A stretch of DNA of 64,000 bases, taken from assembly GCF_017874315.1 (NCBI RefSeq), contig NZ_JAGGLG010000003.1, forward strand, positions 1 through 64,000. Reading direction: 5' to 3'. Source of the DNA: Symbiobacterium terraclitae. Lineage in GTDB: Bacteria; Bacillota; Sulfobacillia; Symbiobacteriales; Symbiobacteriaceae. Below are positions 1-9,825 of the stretch, one piece after another. Each line of letters starts with the position of its first letter. Positions within the stretch are counted from its first letter, which is position 1. The notes beneath the pieces are model-generated. The model was not told the origin of the DNA, did no database searches, and saw nothing but the letters and a program-made list of their open reading frames with translations. Position numbers and translations under genes: made by a program.

Positions 1-230
1 GCGCCAGAGGCCCCAGCCCTACTTACCTGGGGGCGCTGGAGGATGCTCAGGCCTCCGTCGACAGGGGCAAGCCCGAAGCCCCCGCCTCACTCTCCGGGGC
101 GCGCCAGAGGTCCCTGCCTCACTTACCTGAGCGCGCTGGAGGACGCTCCCGCCTCCGTCGCCAGGGGCAAGCCCGAAGCTCTCGCCTCACTCACCAGGGG
201 CACACCAGAGGTCCCTGCCTCACCTGCCTG
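1..230. repeat. 100-bp tandem repeat, about 2.3 copies, cut by the window start
   Basis: A unit beginning GCGCCAGAGG starts at 1 and again at 101, and a third, slightly changed copy starts near 202 and fades by 230. Copies one and two differ at scattered positions only. No convincing gene overlaps it. The array lies just past the 3' end of the transposase-derived gene and continues off the left edge, so its true copy number is unknown. Confidence 0.8.
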
Positions 231-256
231 ACCGCGCCTGAAAACTGCTGTAACGC

Positions 257-1303
257 TCACGATGCGGCTCGGCCATGACCCACCCGGTGCGCAGCAAGGG
301 CTGCAACAGGCCAATGCGGTGCAGGCGGCACGATGTCACGGAACCAGGCCAGATAATGGGCGAGGTAGCGGGTTGCCACGCCCCGGAATCGCCGCAGCCA
401 GTAGTCCGGTAGGACAGGGCACCGGATTGGAGTCGCGTCAGGATGAGGCCACCGGGCGTCGGCAGGCCTGATAGCTCGCTGTTGCCGCTGGTTCGCCATG
501 GCTGCGTAGCCGTTGTGGTGCGTCAGGTCCAGAATCTCGCACGCCCCTCGCAGTTCGGGCCAGCCGAATGCGTAGACATGCGACCCCCGCTCCACGAGCT
601 GCGCAAGGCCCTTGGCAAGGTACTCGGGGCTGATCCTCCCTTGCCCGACGATCGCAAGCTCGTATGTCTGCCCGGACTGGGCCGCCATCACGCCAACGGG
701 CCGCCCATCGATGAGCAGCCGGAACCGCCGCCGTGCTCCTCCCGGTACAGGTGGCCGGACCCGTTCATCCGCATGCGGCCCGTGTCGGAGGATGTTCCAG
801 TAGCCCCAGCTGCCGGGGCCGTTACAGACCCGGCTCCCCTTCTCTGAGTACTTCACAAGGCACATGGACACCGACACCGCGCCGCCCAGCCGTCTGGCCT
901 TCCGCGTGAGCGCAGCCAGCGCGCGGTGACGCCAGTGAAAAGCTGTCGACACGCTGATCTTGAGCAGCGAGGCCGTTCGGCGTAAGGACAGGCTCTCCCT
1001 CAGAAGCTGCACCATGGCGTTCCATTCTGGGAGCTTCCGCAGCCGGTAGGCTGGCTTGCCCGTGAGCGGGCTGAAGGTGCGACGGCACGACTGGCACAGG
1101 TACCGCTGCACCCGGTCGCCTGACGCCAGACGGAAGGTGCCGTTCCTCACCACCCGTGAGCTCTGGCACCGTGGGCAGGATTCCCGTTCAGCCGGGCGAG
1201 GAGCCCAGTCTTCCCGCGCTCCGTCCGACACCCGCATGAGGTCGGTGTGATCGCCATGAGGAGGTGCACTCAGATCGTGCTGCAGCGTCGCCACTGCCGG
1301 CAT
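257..1303 (-). CDS. IS1595-type transposase-derived protein lacking the catalytic triad
   Basis: Protein of 348 aa. The start at 1303 is chosen because AGGAGGTGCC lies just upstream; an in-frame ATG at 1336 has no ribosome site. A zinc ribbon (CPRC at 43-46, CQSC at 70-73) is followed by a helix-turn-helix segment ending FHWRHRAL (122-129), both typical of IS1595-family transposases. The C-terminal RRFRGVATRYLAHYLAWFR is also family-like. Where the family has its first catalytic motif (VEADE), this protein reads VSVSM, and the second Asp and the third triad residue also appear replaced. The frame is fully open with a good promoter and ribosome site, so I infer a retained DNA-binding protein and not a decaying insertion sequence. 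No terminal inverted repeats were recognised. Confidence 0.7.
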   Translation of the reverse strand: MPAVATLQHDLSAPPHGDHTDLMRVSDGAREDWAPRPAERESCPRCQSSRVVRNGTFRLASGDRVQRYLCQSCRRTFSPLTGKPAYRLRKLPEWNAMVQLLRESLSLRRTASLLKISVSTAFHWRHRALAALTRKARRLGGAVSVSMCLVKYSEKGSRVCNGPGSWGYWNILRHGPHADERVRPPVPGGARRRFRLLIDGRPVGVMAAQSGQTYELAIVGQGRISPEYLAKGLAQLVERGSHVYAFGWPELRGACEILDLTHHNGYAAMANQRQQRAIRPADARWPHPDATPIRCPVLPDYWLRRFRGVATRYLAHYLAWFRDIVPPAPHWPVAALAAHRVGHGRAAS

Positions 1304-1323
1304 GATGGCACCTCCTCTCATCA

Positions 1324-1367
1324 CTGGATGCCACATCCAGTTTACCGCACATCTGTTCGTGTGTCTA
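1324..1367 (-). promoter_or_regulatory. Promoter and overlapping palindrome of the transposase-derived gene
   Basis: Read on the minus strand, TAGACA (1362-1367), a 17-bp spacer and TAAACT (1339-1344) form a good sigma-A-type promoter. Transcription would start near 1332. That falls inside a perfect inverted repeat, CTGGATG-CCA-CATCCAG (1324-1340), well placed to act as an operator. A second perfect inverted repeat, ATCACCC-GAGT-GGGTGAT (1378-1395), lies just upstream. Autoregulation is an inference. Confidence 0.55.
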
Positions 1368-1377
1368 GACCCACCTG

Positions 1378-1398
1378 ATCACCCGAGTGGGTGATTTT
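1378..1398 (+). terminator. Hairpin ATCACCC-GAGT-GGGTGAT followed by T residues
   Basis: A 7-bp perfect stem followed by TTTT on the plus strand resembles a short intrinsic terminator, although no plus-strand gene precedes it. It may instead be an operator for the divergently read gene at 257-1303. Confidence 0.4.
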
Positions 1399-1443
1399 GC
1401 TGCCTGATCCGGTGCCGCATCGGTCTCGCCCGTACCACTCTCG

Positions 1444-1957
1444 ATCAGCGGTGAGCTAGATCAGACCGGGCGGCGGAAGCGAGTACCAGGGCAATCGGCA
1501 AGAGGAGGTGCGTGGGCTCGCATGACGGTCAGACACGGCATCGGGGCGCAGCCCCCCGTTGCTGGCCCCGCTCCCGGTGCCTGATCCCCGCCGGCCCTCC
1601 CCCATCAACAGTGAGCCAGAACAGACCGTATGCGGCGGAACCAAGTGCTAGGGCACGGCCAAGAGGGGGTACCAGGGCTAGCCTGACAGACAGGCGCGAC
1701 GGGGTGTGGTCCCCCGTGCCTGTCCCCGCCCCCGGCGCCTGATTCCCGCCGCCCCTCCCCCATCAACAGTGGGCTAGAACAGACCGTATACGGCGGAACC
1801 GAGTGCTAGGGCACGGGCACGAGGGGGTACCAGGGCTCGCCTGACAGTCAGACGCGACGGGGTGCGGTCCCCCGTGCCTGCTTCTGCTTCTGCTTCTGCT
1901 CCCGCCCCCGGCGCCCGATTCCCGCCGGCCCCTGCGTCAACAGTGAGCCAGAACAGA
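1444..1957. repeat. Dispersed repeat cluster 1: four copies, about 160-bp period
   Basis: Core copies in the ATCAACAGTG orientation lie at 1444-1465 (degenerate), 1604-1625, 1762-1783 and 1936-1957. The whole unit is duplicated, including a downstream CCGTATGCGGCGGAAC and a GGGGTACCAGGGCT block. The third spacer is lengthened by a GCTTCT hexamer run near 1880. This explains most of the 838-bp gene-free stretch 1304-2141; no gene is visible in it. Confidence 0.85.
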
Positions 1958-2097
1958 CCGTATGCGGCGGAACGGGGGTACCCGGCCCGGGTTGCGACCG
2001 GGGAAGGTTCTGCGCCAGCCCGGTCCGCGCCCCGAACACGGTGCGAGCCGGCCCGCGCCTCGAGTTGGACGTCAGCCCGAACCTCGATAACGAACAA

Positions 2098-2120
2098 GGC
2101 GCCGACGGACTGTCGGCGCC
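2098..2120 (-). terminator. Intrinsic terminator of the ferredoxin-like gene
   Basis: A perfect 9-bp stem, GGCGCCGAC-N5-GTCGGCGCC, is followed on the minus strand by TTGTTCGTT, 22 bp after the stop codon at 2142. Confidence 0.75.
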
Positions 2121-2141
2121 CAGATGACCTACCGATATGGA

Positions 2142-2402
2142 TCACTTGAAAAGAGCCTGGCAGGCGAGCCGGCTGCCCTTCGCGAGGCGTTCGCCCAGCT
2201 GCTGCTCCTCGAAAGGCGTGGGCTCCGTCAAGAGGTGGGCAGTGTCCTTCGGCCACTGCACCAGGCACTGCTCGGTGGTGTGCGACTTGCCGTCGCAGTC
2301 GCACGTGATCGGGATGCCCTGCTCCACCAGGGCGTCGAGCAGCCTCATGCCGGAGCGGGTGTGGACCAGGTACTCCTCATCCTTGTACTTGATACGCCGC
2401 AT
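2142..2402 (-). CDS. Small 2Fe-2S ferredoxin-like protein
   Basis: Protein of 86 aa. The start at 2402 is preceded by GGGAGGGGA. Features of plant-type 2Fe-2S ferredoxins are visible: GMRLLDALVEQGI (18-30), a Cys-rich loop and a final RLACQ (78-82). The four cysteines are C34, C36, C46 and C81. That gives CxCx9C where the usual loop is Cx4Cx2C, so cluster ligation may differ. It lies 89 bp downstream of the FmdB-like gene and shares its CIRCE-linked promoter. The role is unknown; electron transfer is inferred from the fold only. Confidence 0.65.
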   Translation of the reverse strand: MRRIKYKDEEYLVHTRSGMRLLDALVEQGIPITCDCDGKSHTTEQCLVQWPKDTAHLLTEPTPFEEQQLGERLAKGSRLACQALFK

Positions 2403-2491
2403 TCGCTGTCCCCTCCCTGCCAGCATGATATCACTCCGCGAATTCGAACAGCAAGAGAGACCGGCGAACACCGGTCCCCCGATCTGGCCAC

Positions 2492-2737
2492 TTATGCAGA
2501 CTTGCTGGTGCTCTCGCTGGACGACTCGGACTCCGACTTCTTGCTCTTCCCCGTGAACTTCTGACCCACGGCGATGTGGCCGTTCTCCAGCCCATGGGCA
2601 GCGAAGGCGGAGACTAGACGCCGGGCGCCTACATGACCGCACTTCGGGCACTTCTGCGCCTCGCCAGTGGTGTTCAGCGGCACCAGTTCCTCAAAGACAT
2701 GGCTGCACTCGCTGCACTTGAACTCGTAGATCGGCAT
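2492..2737 (-). CDS. FmdB-family zinc-ribbon protein
   Basis: Protein of 81 aa. It starts MPIYEFKCSECSHVFEE, the classic FmdB regulatory-domain opening, with metal-binding pairs C8/C11 and C30/C33 and a Ser/Lys-rich acidic tail. The ATG at 2737 follows GGGGGGAGA, so the longer in-frame extension to 2767 is rejected. FmdB proteins are small and of unclear function. The gene is the first after a sigma-A promoter with a perfect CIRCE element just upstream, so heat-shock (HrcA) control is likely. Confidence 0.85.
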   Translation of the reverse strand: MPIYEFKCSECSHVFEELVPLNTTGEAQKCPKCGHVGARRLVSAFAAHGLENGHIAVGQKFTGKSKKSESESSSESTSKSA

Positions 2738-2776
2738 ACCGGTCTCCCCCCCATCCGATATGATCATGACGATCCA

Positions 2777-2805
2777 ATTTTACCTGCGCCATGAGGGAGA
2801 TTCAA
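2777..2805 (-). promoter_or_regulatory. Sigma-A promoter of fmdB and ferredoxin-like genes
   Basis: On the minus strand, TTGAAT (2800-2805), a 17-bp spacer and TAAAAT (2777-2782) form a near-consensus promoter starting transcription near 2770, about 33 bp before the FmdB start. Confidence 0.75.
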
Positions 2806-2812
2806 GGGGATT

Positions 2813-2839
2813 TTAGCACTCGTCACCCTCGAGTGCTAA
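2813..2839 (-). promoter_or_regulatory. Perfect CIRCE operator (HrcA site)
   Basis: TTAGCACTC-N9-GAGTGCTAA matches the CIRCE consensus at all 18 arm positions. It overlaps the last codons and stop of pyrE (stop at 2823-2825) and ends 7 bp upstream of the -35 box of the FmdB promoter. Most CIRCE elements lie in or downstream of the promoter, so this upstream placement is unusual. Confidence 0.9.
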
Positions 2840-3437
2840 CCTGGTCCTTGGGCTTCACCAGCGGGATGCCCTCCCGGCAGAGCGGGCACTCCTCGGGCGC
2901 CCAGGACGCCACATCGACCCGGACAAGCGACCGCAGCGGCACGCCGAAATCGACCTGTCCGCCCGAGCGGTCGACGATGCAGCCCACGCCCACCAGCGTC
3001 GGCCCGTACGGTCGGAGTGCGGCAATCGCCTTGCTGACCGATCCGCCGGTGGTGACGGCGTCCTCGACCATGAGGACGCGCTCGCCCGGCCGCAGGCTCC
3101 ACTGGCGCTTCAGGGCCATCCCGCCGTCCTCGGTCTTCTCGGTGAAGACGGCCCGCACGTGGCCGCCCGTCAGACGCCCCAGCTGGCGGGCGACCTCGTA
3201 GGCCAAGATGATCCCGCCCGTGGCCGGTCCCGCTACCGTCTCCACCTCGTCGGCGGCGAACAGGGCCGCCAGCCCTGCGCACAGCCGCTCGGTCGCTTCG
3301 GGGTACTGGAACGTATGGGGCATCAGGAAGAACCGGTCGGAGTGTCGGCCCGAAGTCAGGCGGAAGTGGCCCTCCTGAAGGGTGCCCGTTTGCCGCAGCA
3401 GATCGAGCACGGCGTCTGCGTCCAGGTTCCGGGACAT
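2823..3437 (-). CDS. pyrE: Orotate phosphoribosyltransferase
   Basis: Protein of 204 aa. It converts orotate and PRPP to orotidine 5'-phosphate in the cytoplasm. The PRPP-binding motif VLMVEDAVTTGGS lies near residues 120-132 and TSGRHSDRFFLMP near the N-terminus. The start at 3437 follows AAAGGAGGG. It is the last gene of the pyrR-B-C-K-D-E operon, 25 bp after pyrD. The C-terminus carries CPLCREG, a Cys pair of unknown use. Its final codons overlap the CIRCE element. Confidence 0.95.
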   Translation of the reverse strand: MSRNLDADAVLDLLRQTGTLQEGHFRLTSGRHSDRFFLMPHTFQYPEATERLCAGLAALFAADEVETVAGPATGGIILAYEVARQLGRLTGGHVRAVFTEKTEDGGMALKRQWSLRPGERVLMVEDAVTTGGSVSKAIAALRPYGPTLVGVGCIVDRSGGQVDFGVPLRSLVRVDVASWAPEECPLCREGIPLVKPKDQVSTRG

Positions 3438-3462
3438 GCTTGACCCTCCTTTGTACGGGCGG

Positions 3463-4671
3463 CTAGGCGCGGTCGGCGTCCTTCAGGAACTGCCGCAGGC
3501 TCTCCGCCGCCTCGCCCGACGGGCGCCGCGCCGCCGGTGCAGCGGACGGATGACCCGAGCCCCGGTGGGAACCGCTGCCCGCTGAGGCGCCCCCCACTGC
3601 TGGACCGTTGGTGACCCCTCCCGGGCCGGTAGCGCCCGCTCCCGGGCCGGCGCCGCCCCTCGCTCCAGCGTTGCCCCTCGCTCCAGCGTTGCCCCTCGCT
3701 CCAGCGTTGCCCCTCGCTCCAGCGTTGCCCCTCGCTCCGGCCTCGCCTTTCGGTCTGGCGGCGCCGATGAGGTCGGCGACGCGCCGGTAGCCGTGATCGG
3801 CCATGAACCGGGCCATCTCCTCGGCAACGGTGAGCGGCGCACGGGGGTTGACGAAGCAGGCGGTGCCCACCTGTACGGCGGATGCGCCGGCCATCAGGAA
3901 CTCGACGGCGTCCTCGCCGGTCATGATGCCGCCGATGCCGATCACGGGGATCTGCACCGCACCGGCGACCTGCCAGACCATCCGCAGGGCGATCGGCTTG
4001 ACGGCCGGGCCCGAGAGTCCGCCGAACACGTTGCCCAGGTGCGGGCGGCGCCGGCGGATGTCGATGGACATGCCCAATAGGGTGTTGATCACGGAGAGCC
4101 CGTCCGCGCCGGCGCCCTCCACGGCGCGTGCGATCTCGACGATGTCCGTCACGTTGGGCGACAGCTTCACGATCAGCGGCAGGGTGGTAGCCCGGCGCAC
4201 GGCCGCGGTCACCTCCGCGGCGCCCCGGCACGTGGTGCCGAAGGCCATCCCGCCCTCCTTGACGTTGGGGCAGGAGATGTTCAGCTCGAGGGCGGCGACG
4301 CCCGACCCCTCGAGGCGGCGCGCCACGTCGACGTACTCCTCGACGGTCCGACCCACGATGTTGACGATCACCGTGGCCCCCTGCTCCTGCAGCCAGGGCC
4401 AGTCGACGGTCAGGAAGTGGTCGACACCGGGGTTCTGCAGCCCGATGGCGTTCAGCATCCCGCCGGGGGTCTCGACTACCCGGGTCCCGGGGTTGCCGGC
4501 CCAGGGCTCGGAGGACGTGCCCTTCACGCAGATGGCACCGAGGTCGGCGAGGTCGAGGACGCCGGCGAACTCGCGGCCGTAGCCGAAGCATCCGGAGGCG
4601 GGCCAGACGGGCGTCTTGAAGGTCCTGCCGAAGAGCTCAACGCGCATGTCAGGAGCAAGGTCAGAACCCAC
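3463..4671 (-). CDS. pyrD: Dihydroorotate dehydrogenase, class 1B catalytic subunit, with repetitive C-terminal tail
   Basis: About 402 aa. It oxidises dihydroorotate to orotate, pairing with PyrK to use NAD. Core motifs include NISCPNVKEGG with the active-site Cys and VIGIGGIMTGEDA. The GTG start at 4671 is chosen because GAGGAGG lies about 10 nt upstream; it overlaps pyrK by 11 bp. The family is about 300-310 aa. Here residues after about 310 form a Gly/Ala/Arg-rich tail with four to five GARGNA repeats, then a new C-terminus ending RQFLKDADRA. The tail has no known function and looks like an in-frame minisatellite expansion. Confidence 0.93.
   Translation of the reverse strand: MGSDLAPDMRVELFGRTFKTPVWPASGCFGYGREFAGVLDLADLGAICVKGTSSEPWAGNPGTRVVETPGGMLNAIGLQNPGVDHFLTVDWPWLQEQGATVIVNIVGRTVEEYVDVARRLEGSGVAALELNISCPNVKEGGMAFGTTCRGAAEVTAAVRRATTLPLIVKLSPNVTDIVEIARAVEGAGADGLSVINTLLGMSIDIRRRRPHLGNVFGGLSGPAVKPIALRMVWQVAGAVQIPVIGIGGIMTGEDAVEFLMAGASAVQVGTACFVNPRAPLTVAEEMARFMADHGYRRVADLIGAARPKGEAGARGNAGARGNAGARGNAGARGNAGARGGAGPGAGATGPGGVTNGPAVGGASAGSGSHRGSGHPSAAPAARRPSGEAAESLRQFLKDADRA
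3661..3750. repeat. 18-bp coding minisatellite in pyrD
   Basis: CGCTCCAGCGTTGCCCCT is repeated exactly at 3661, 3679, 3697 and 3715, with a diverged fifth copy at 3733. On the minus strand each unit encodes GARGNA in frame. Copy number is likely to vary between strains. Confidence 0.9.
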
Positions 4672-5550
4672 CGAGCACCACCTCCTCCGCCGGGAAGACG
4701 GGGCCATCCTGGCACGTCTTCAGGTAGCCGCCGCCGGCCCTGGGCACCGTGCAGCCAAGGCAGGCGCCGAAGCCGCAGGCCATGAACCGCTCCACCGACA
4801 CGAAGCAGGGCACGCCGGCGGCAGCGCAGCGCTCCTTCACGGCCACCAGCATCGGCTCCGGGCCGCACGCCCAGACCTCGCCGGCGTGGGTGGTGTCAAC
4901 CCCCGCCCCGCGGCCGCCAACCCGATCGGTACCGACCAACAGTCTGTCCAGTACATCCGTGACGAGGCCCCGCTGCCCCGCAGAGCCATCGTCGGTCACG
5001 GTGATCACCTCGACACCGGTTGCCGCGACCTCCCGAGCACCGGCCAGGTACCGGGCGCTGCGGGCACCGAGGATGGCCAGCGCGGGACGCCCGGCCTGCA
5101 CAGCCCAGCGGGCGGCGGCCGCCATCGGCGGGATGCCGAGCCCGCCGCCGATCAGCAGCAGCCGTCCCCGTCCGGCGGCCGGGGCGGGGAACGAGTGGCC
5201 GAGCGGCCCCAACAGGTCGACGGTGTCGCCCGGCTGGAGCGCAGCCAGGGCGCGGGTGCCGCGGCCCACGACCCGGTAGATCAGGCTGACCTCCCCGGCC
5301 TCGGGCCGGATCTCGCAGAGCGAGAGCGGCCGGCGCAGCAGCGGGTCGATGGCGGGTGTCCCGCCCGGGTGGCGCGCCACGGGGTGGATCTCCACGAACT
5401 GCCCCGCAGTCGCCCGTCGCGCCACCTCGGGGGCGGCGAGGGTGAGCTTGTAGATCTCGCCGTCCCCGTCGTGGGCGAGGACGCGCGCCTGCTCCATCAC
5501 CCACGCCGCCCGCACCCGGGCCTGCCGGAGCGCCACTTGCTCGGGCGGCC

Positions 5551-5554
<4 letters not shown>
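4661..5554 (-). CDS. pyrK: Dihydroorotate dehydrogenase electron-transfer subunit
   Basis: About 297 aa from the ATG at 5554, which overlaps the pyrC stop as ATGA; a shorter start at MEQARVL is possible. It carries FAD and a 2Fe-2S cluster and passes electrons from PyrD to NAD. Visible features are RRPLSLCEI (FAD binding), LLLIGGGLGIPPM (nucleotide binding) and a C-terminal Cys cluster MACGFGACLGCTV followed by LKTCQDGPVF. Confidence 0.93.
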
Positions 5555-6851
<1,297 letters not shown>

Positions 6852-6855
<4 letters not shown>

Positions 6856-7784
6856 GCCGGTTCACCCCCTCCCAGCAGGAGATAGAGCAGGGCCATGCGG
6901 ACCGCCACGCCGTTGGTGACCTGCTCGGTGATCACGGACTGGGCGCCGTCGGCCACAGCCGTGGAGATCTCGACGCCCCGGTTCATGGGGCCGGGGTGCA
7001 TCAGCAGCGCGTCGGGCTTGGCCAGCCGCAGCCGCGCCTCGGTCACGCCCCAGAACTTGTGGTACTCGGCCACGGTGGGGAAGAGCCCCTTCTCCTGCCG
7101 TTCCAGCTGCAGCCTGAGGACGTTGACCACGTCGGCCCCCTCCAGCGCCTCCTCCACACGTGTGGTGGTGCGGACGCCGTACGCCTCGAAGCCGCGGGCC
7201 AGCAGGGTGGACGGGCCCGCCAGCCAGATCTCCGCCCCGTACTTGGAGAGCCCGTAGATGTTGGACCGGGCGACCCGGCTGTGGTACGAGTCGCCGACGA
7301 TGGCCACCTTCAGCCCCTTGAAGCCGCCCTTCCGCTGCCGGATCGTCAGCATGTCCAGGAGCCCTTGGGTCGGGTGCTCGTGCAGGCCGTCGCCGGCGTT
7401 GATGACCGACGCCCTGAGGGCCCGGGCCAGGAGGTGGGGCGCCCCGCCCATCGAGTGGCGGACGACCACCGCATCGATCCCCATCGCCTCCAGGTTGCGG
7501 GCGGTGTCCTTCAGGGTCTCGCCCTTCTGAACGGAGCTGGTAGCTGCCGAGACGTTGATCACGTCCGCCCCCAGGTACTTGGCTGCCAGTTCGAACGACC
7601 GGGCCGTGCGGGTGGAGTTCTCGTAGAACAGGGTGACGATCGCCTTGCCCCGCAGGGTGGGCACCTTCTTGATGGGACGGGTTGCCAGGTCCTTCAAGGC
7701 CTCTGCCGTGTCCAGGATCAGGTCGATCTCCTCGACGGTCATCTCCTGCAGGCCCAGGATATCCTTGCGCGCAAGTCCGGCCAT
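6852..7784 (-). CDS. pyrB: Aspartate carbamoyltransferase catalytic chain
   Basis: Protein of 310 aa. It joins carbamoyl phosphate and aspartate. The carbamoyl phosphate-binding STRTARSFE lies at about 57-65, and HPTQGLLD lies mid-protein. AAGGAGG is 6 nt before the ATG at 7784 and abuts the ATG at 7790, so 7784 is preferred. There is no pyrI regulatory gene beside it, as expected for a Firmicute-type enzyme. Confidence 0.95.
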
Positions 7785-7837
7785 GTTCATCCTCCTTCTG
7801 GGCGCAGGGCGGAACGCCAGGCAGCGGGCGGTGGGCC

Positions 7838-8638
<801 letters not shown>

Positions 8639-9712
8639 TTACCATGCAAGGAGGCCGTCGGCCAGGGCCCTTCCGATGATCCCCTTCTGGATCTGACTGG
8701 TCCCCTCCACGATCGTGAGCTGCCGGGCATCCCGGACGAAGCGGGCCATCGGGTACTCCTCCATGTAGCCCACGGCGCCCATCATCTGCAGGCAGTCGTT
8801 GCTCGCCCTCACGGCCAGTTCGGTGGCCCTGAGCTTGGCCATGGAGAGGAAGTGGGCCGCCTCCCGCCCCACCTTCCCCTGGTCGACCAGGCTCGCGGCC
8901 CGGTAGGTGAGCAGGCGACAGGCCTCGATCTCCGCTGCCAGATCGGCCGCCATCCACTGCAGCCCCTGGTGTTCGATGATCGGCCTGCCGAAGGTGTGGC
9001 GGCTCCGGGCGAACTCCACCCAGTACATCAGGGCGCCCTCGGCGAGGCCGACACCCCGCGCCGCCACCACCGGCCGCACGGCGTTCAGGTTCTGCATGAT
9101 CAGCTTGAAGCCCTCATTCTCCTGCCCCAGGAGGCAGCTCGCCGGAACCACGACATCCTCGAAGATGACCTGGTGCACGGGGATCCCCCGCACGCCCATC
9201 TTCTGCTCCTTCTTGCCCACCGTGACACCGGGGGTGTCGCGGTCGACCACGAAGACCGAGAAGCCCCGTGCCCCGGGGACGTCGGTCCGGGTCTTGGCGG
9301 CCACGATGAAGAAGTCCGCCACGCCGGCCCCGCTGATCCAGCTCTTGGTGCCGTTGATGACGTAGCGGTCGCCCCTCCGCTCCGCCCGCGTCCGGATGGA
9401 CTGCGTATCGGAGCCGGCGTCGGGCTCCGAGAGGCAGAACGACCCTCTCCGCCGACCGGTCGCCGTGCCCCGCAGGTACTCCTGCTTCTGCGCCTCGGTC
9501 CCCGCGAGGGAAATCGCCATGGTGCTCAGGCGGGTCAGGAGAAGCATCAGGCCCGCCGCGCAGCAGTGCTTGGCTACCTCCTCCACCGCCAGGACCAGGC
9601 CGAGGCACCCGAGGCCCGCACCGCCGTACTCCTCGGGGATCGCCACGCCCAGCAGCCCCGTCTCTCTGAAAGCCTGGAAGTAGTCCTCGGGGTATTCGCC
9701 CTTGACAAACAT
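8639..9712 (-). pseudogene. 5'-truncated acyl-CoA dehydrogenase
   Basis: The frame encodes 357 aa from MFVKGEYPEDYFQAF. It starts about 40 residues inside the normal N-terminal domain, which usually begins with a helix before the GLLGVAIPEEYGGAG stretch seen here at 18-32. The rest is intact: the FAD region FCLSEPDAGSDT, SWISGAG, and the C-terminal IVEGTSQIQ with the likely catalytic Glu. An in-frame TAG sits 12 bp before the ATG and no convincing ribosome site precedes it. Only 113 bp separates it from pyrF, so the 5' end is lost or frameshifted. A shortened protein could still be made, but function is doubtful. Confidence 0.65.
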
Positions 9713-9775
9713 CTCAACGATCTAGCCAGGCAGCACGGTGACCCAACTCCATGTGAAGGCCGAGTCGCGCGCATT

Positions 9776-9807
9776 GGCGGCGCCCCCACAACAGAGGGGG
9801 CGCCGCC
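9776..9807 (-). terminator. Strong hairpin after pyrF
   Basis: A perfect 12-bp stem, GGCGGCGCCCCC-N8-GGGGGCGCCGCC, lies 19 bp past the pyrF stop. There is no U tract. It probably ends the lspA-rluD-pyrF transcript and separates it from the truncated dehydrogenase. Confidence 0.65.
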
Positions 9808-9825
9808 CGTCCGTGTTGTCGCAGC

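Noticed and set aside
1347-1370. Additional copy of the dispersed core (TCTGTTCG near 1352)
   Set aside because: Only the first eight bases match; the CACTGTTGAT half is absent. The stretch is better explained as promoter spacer.
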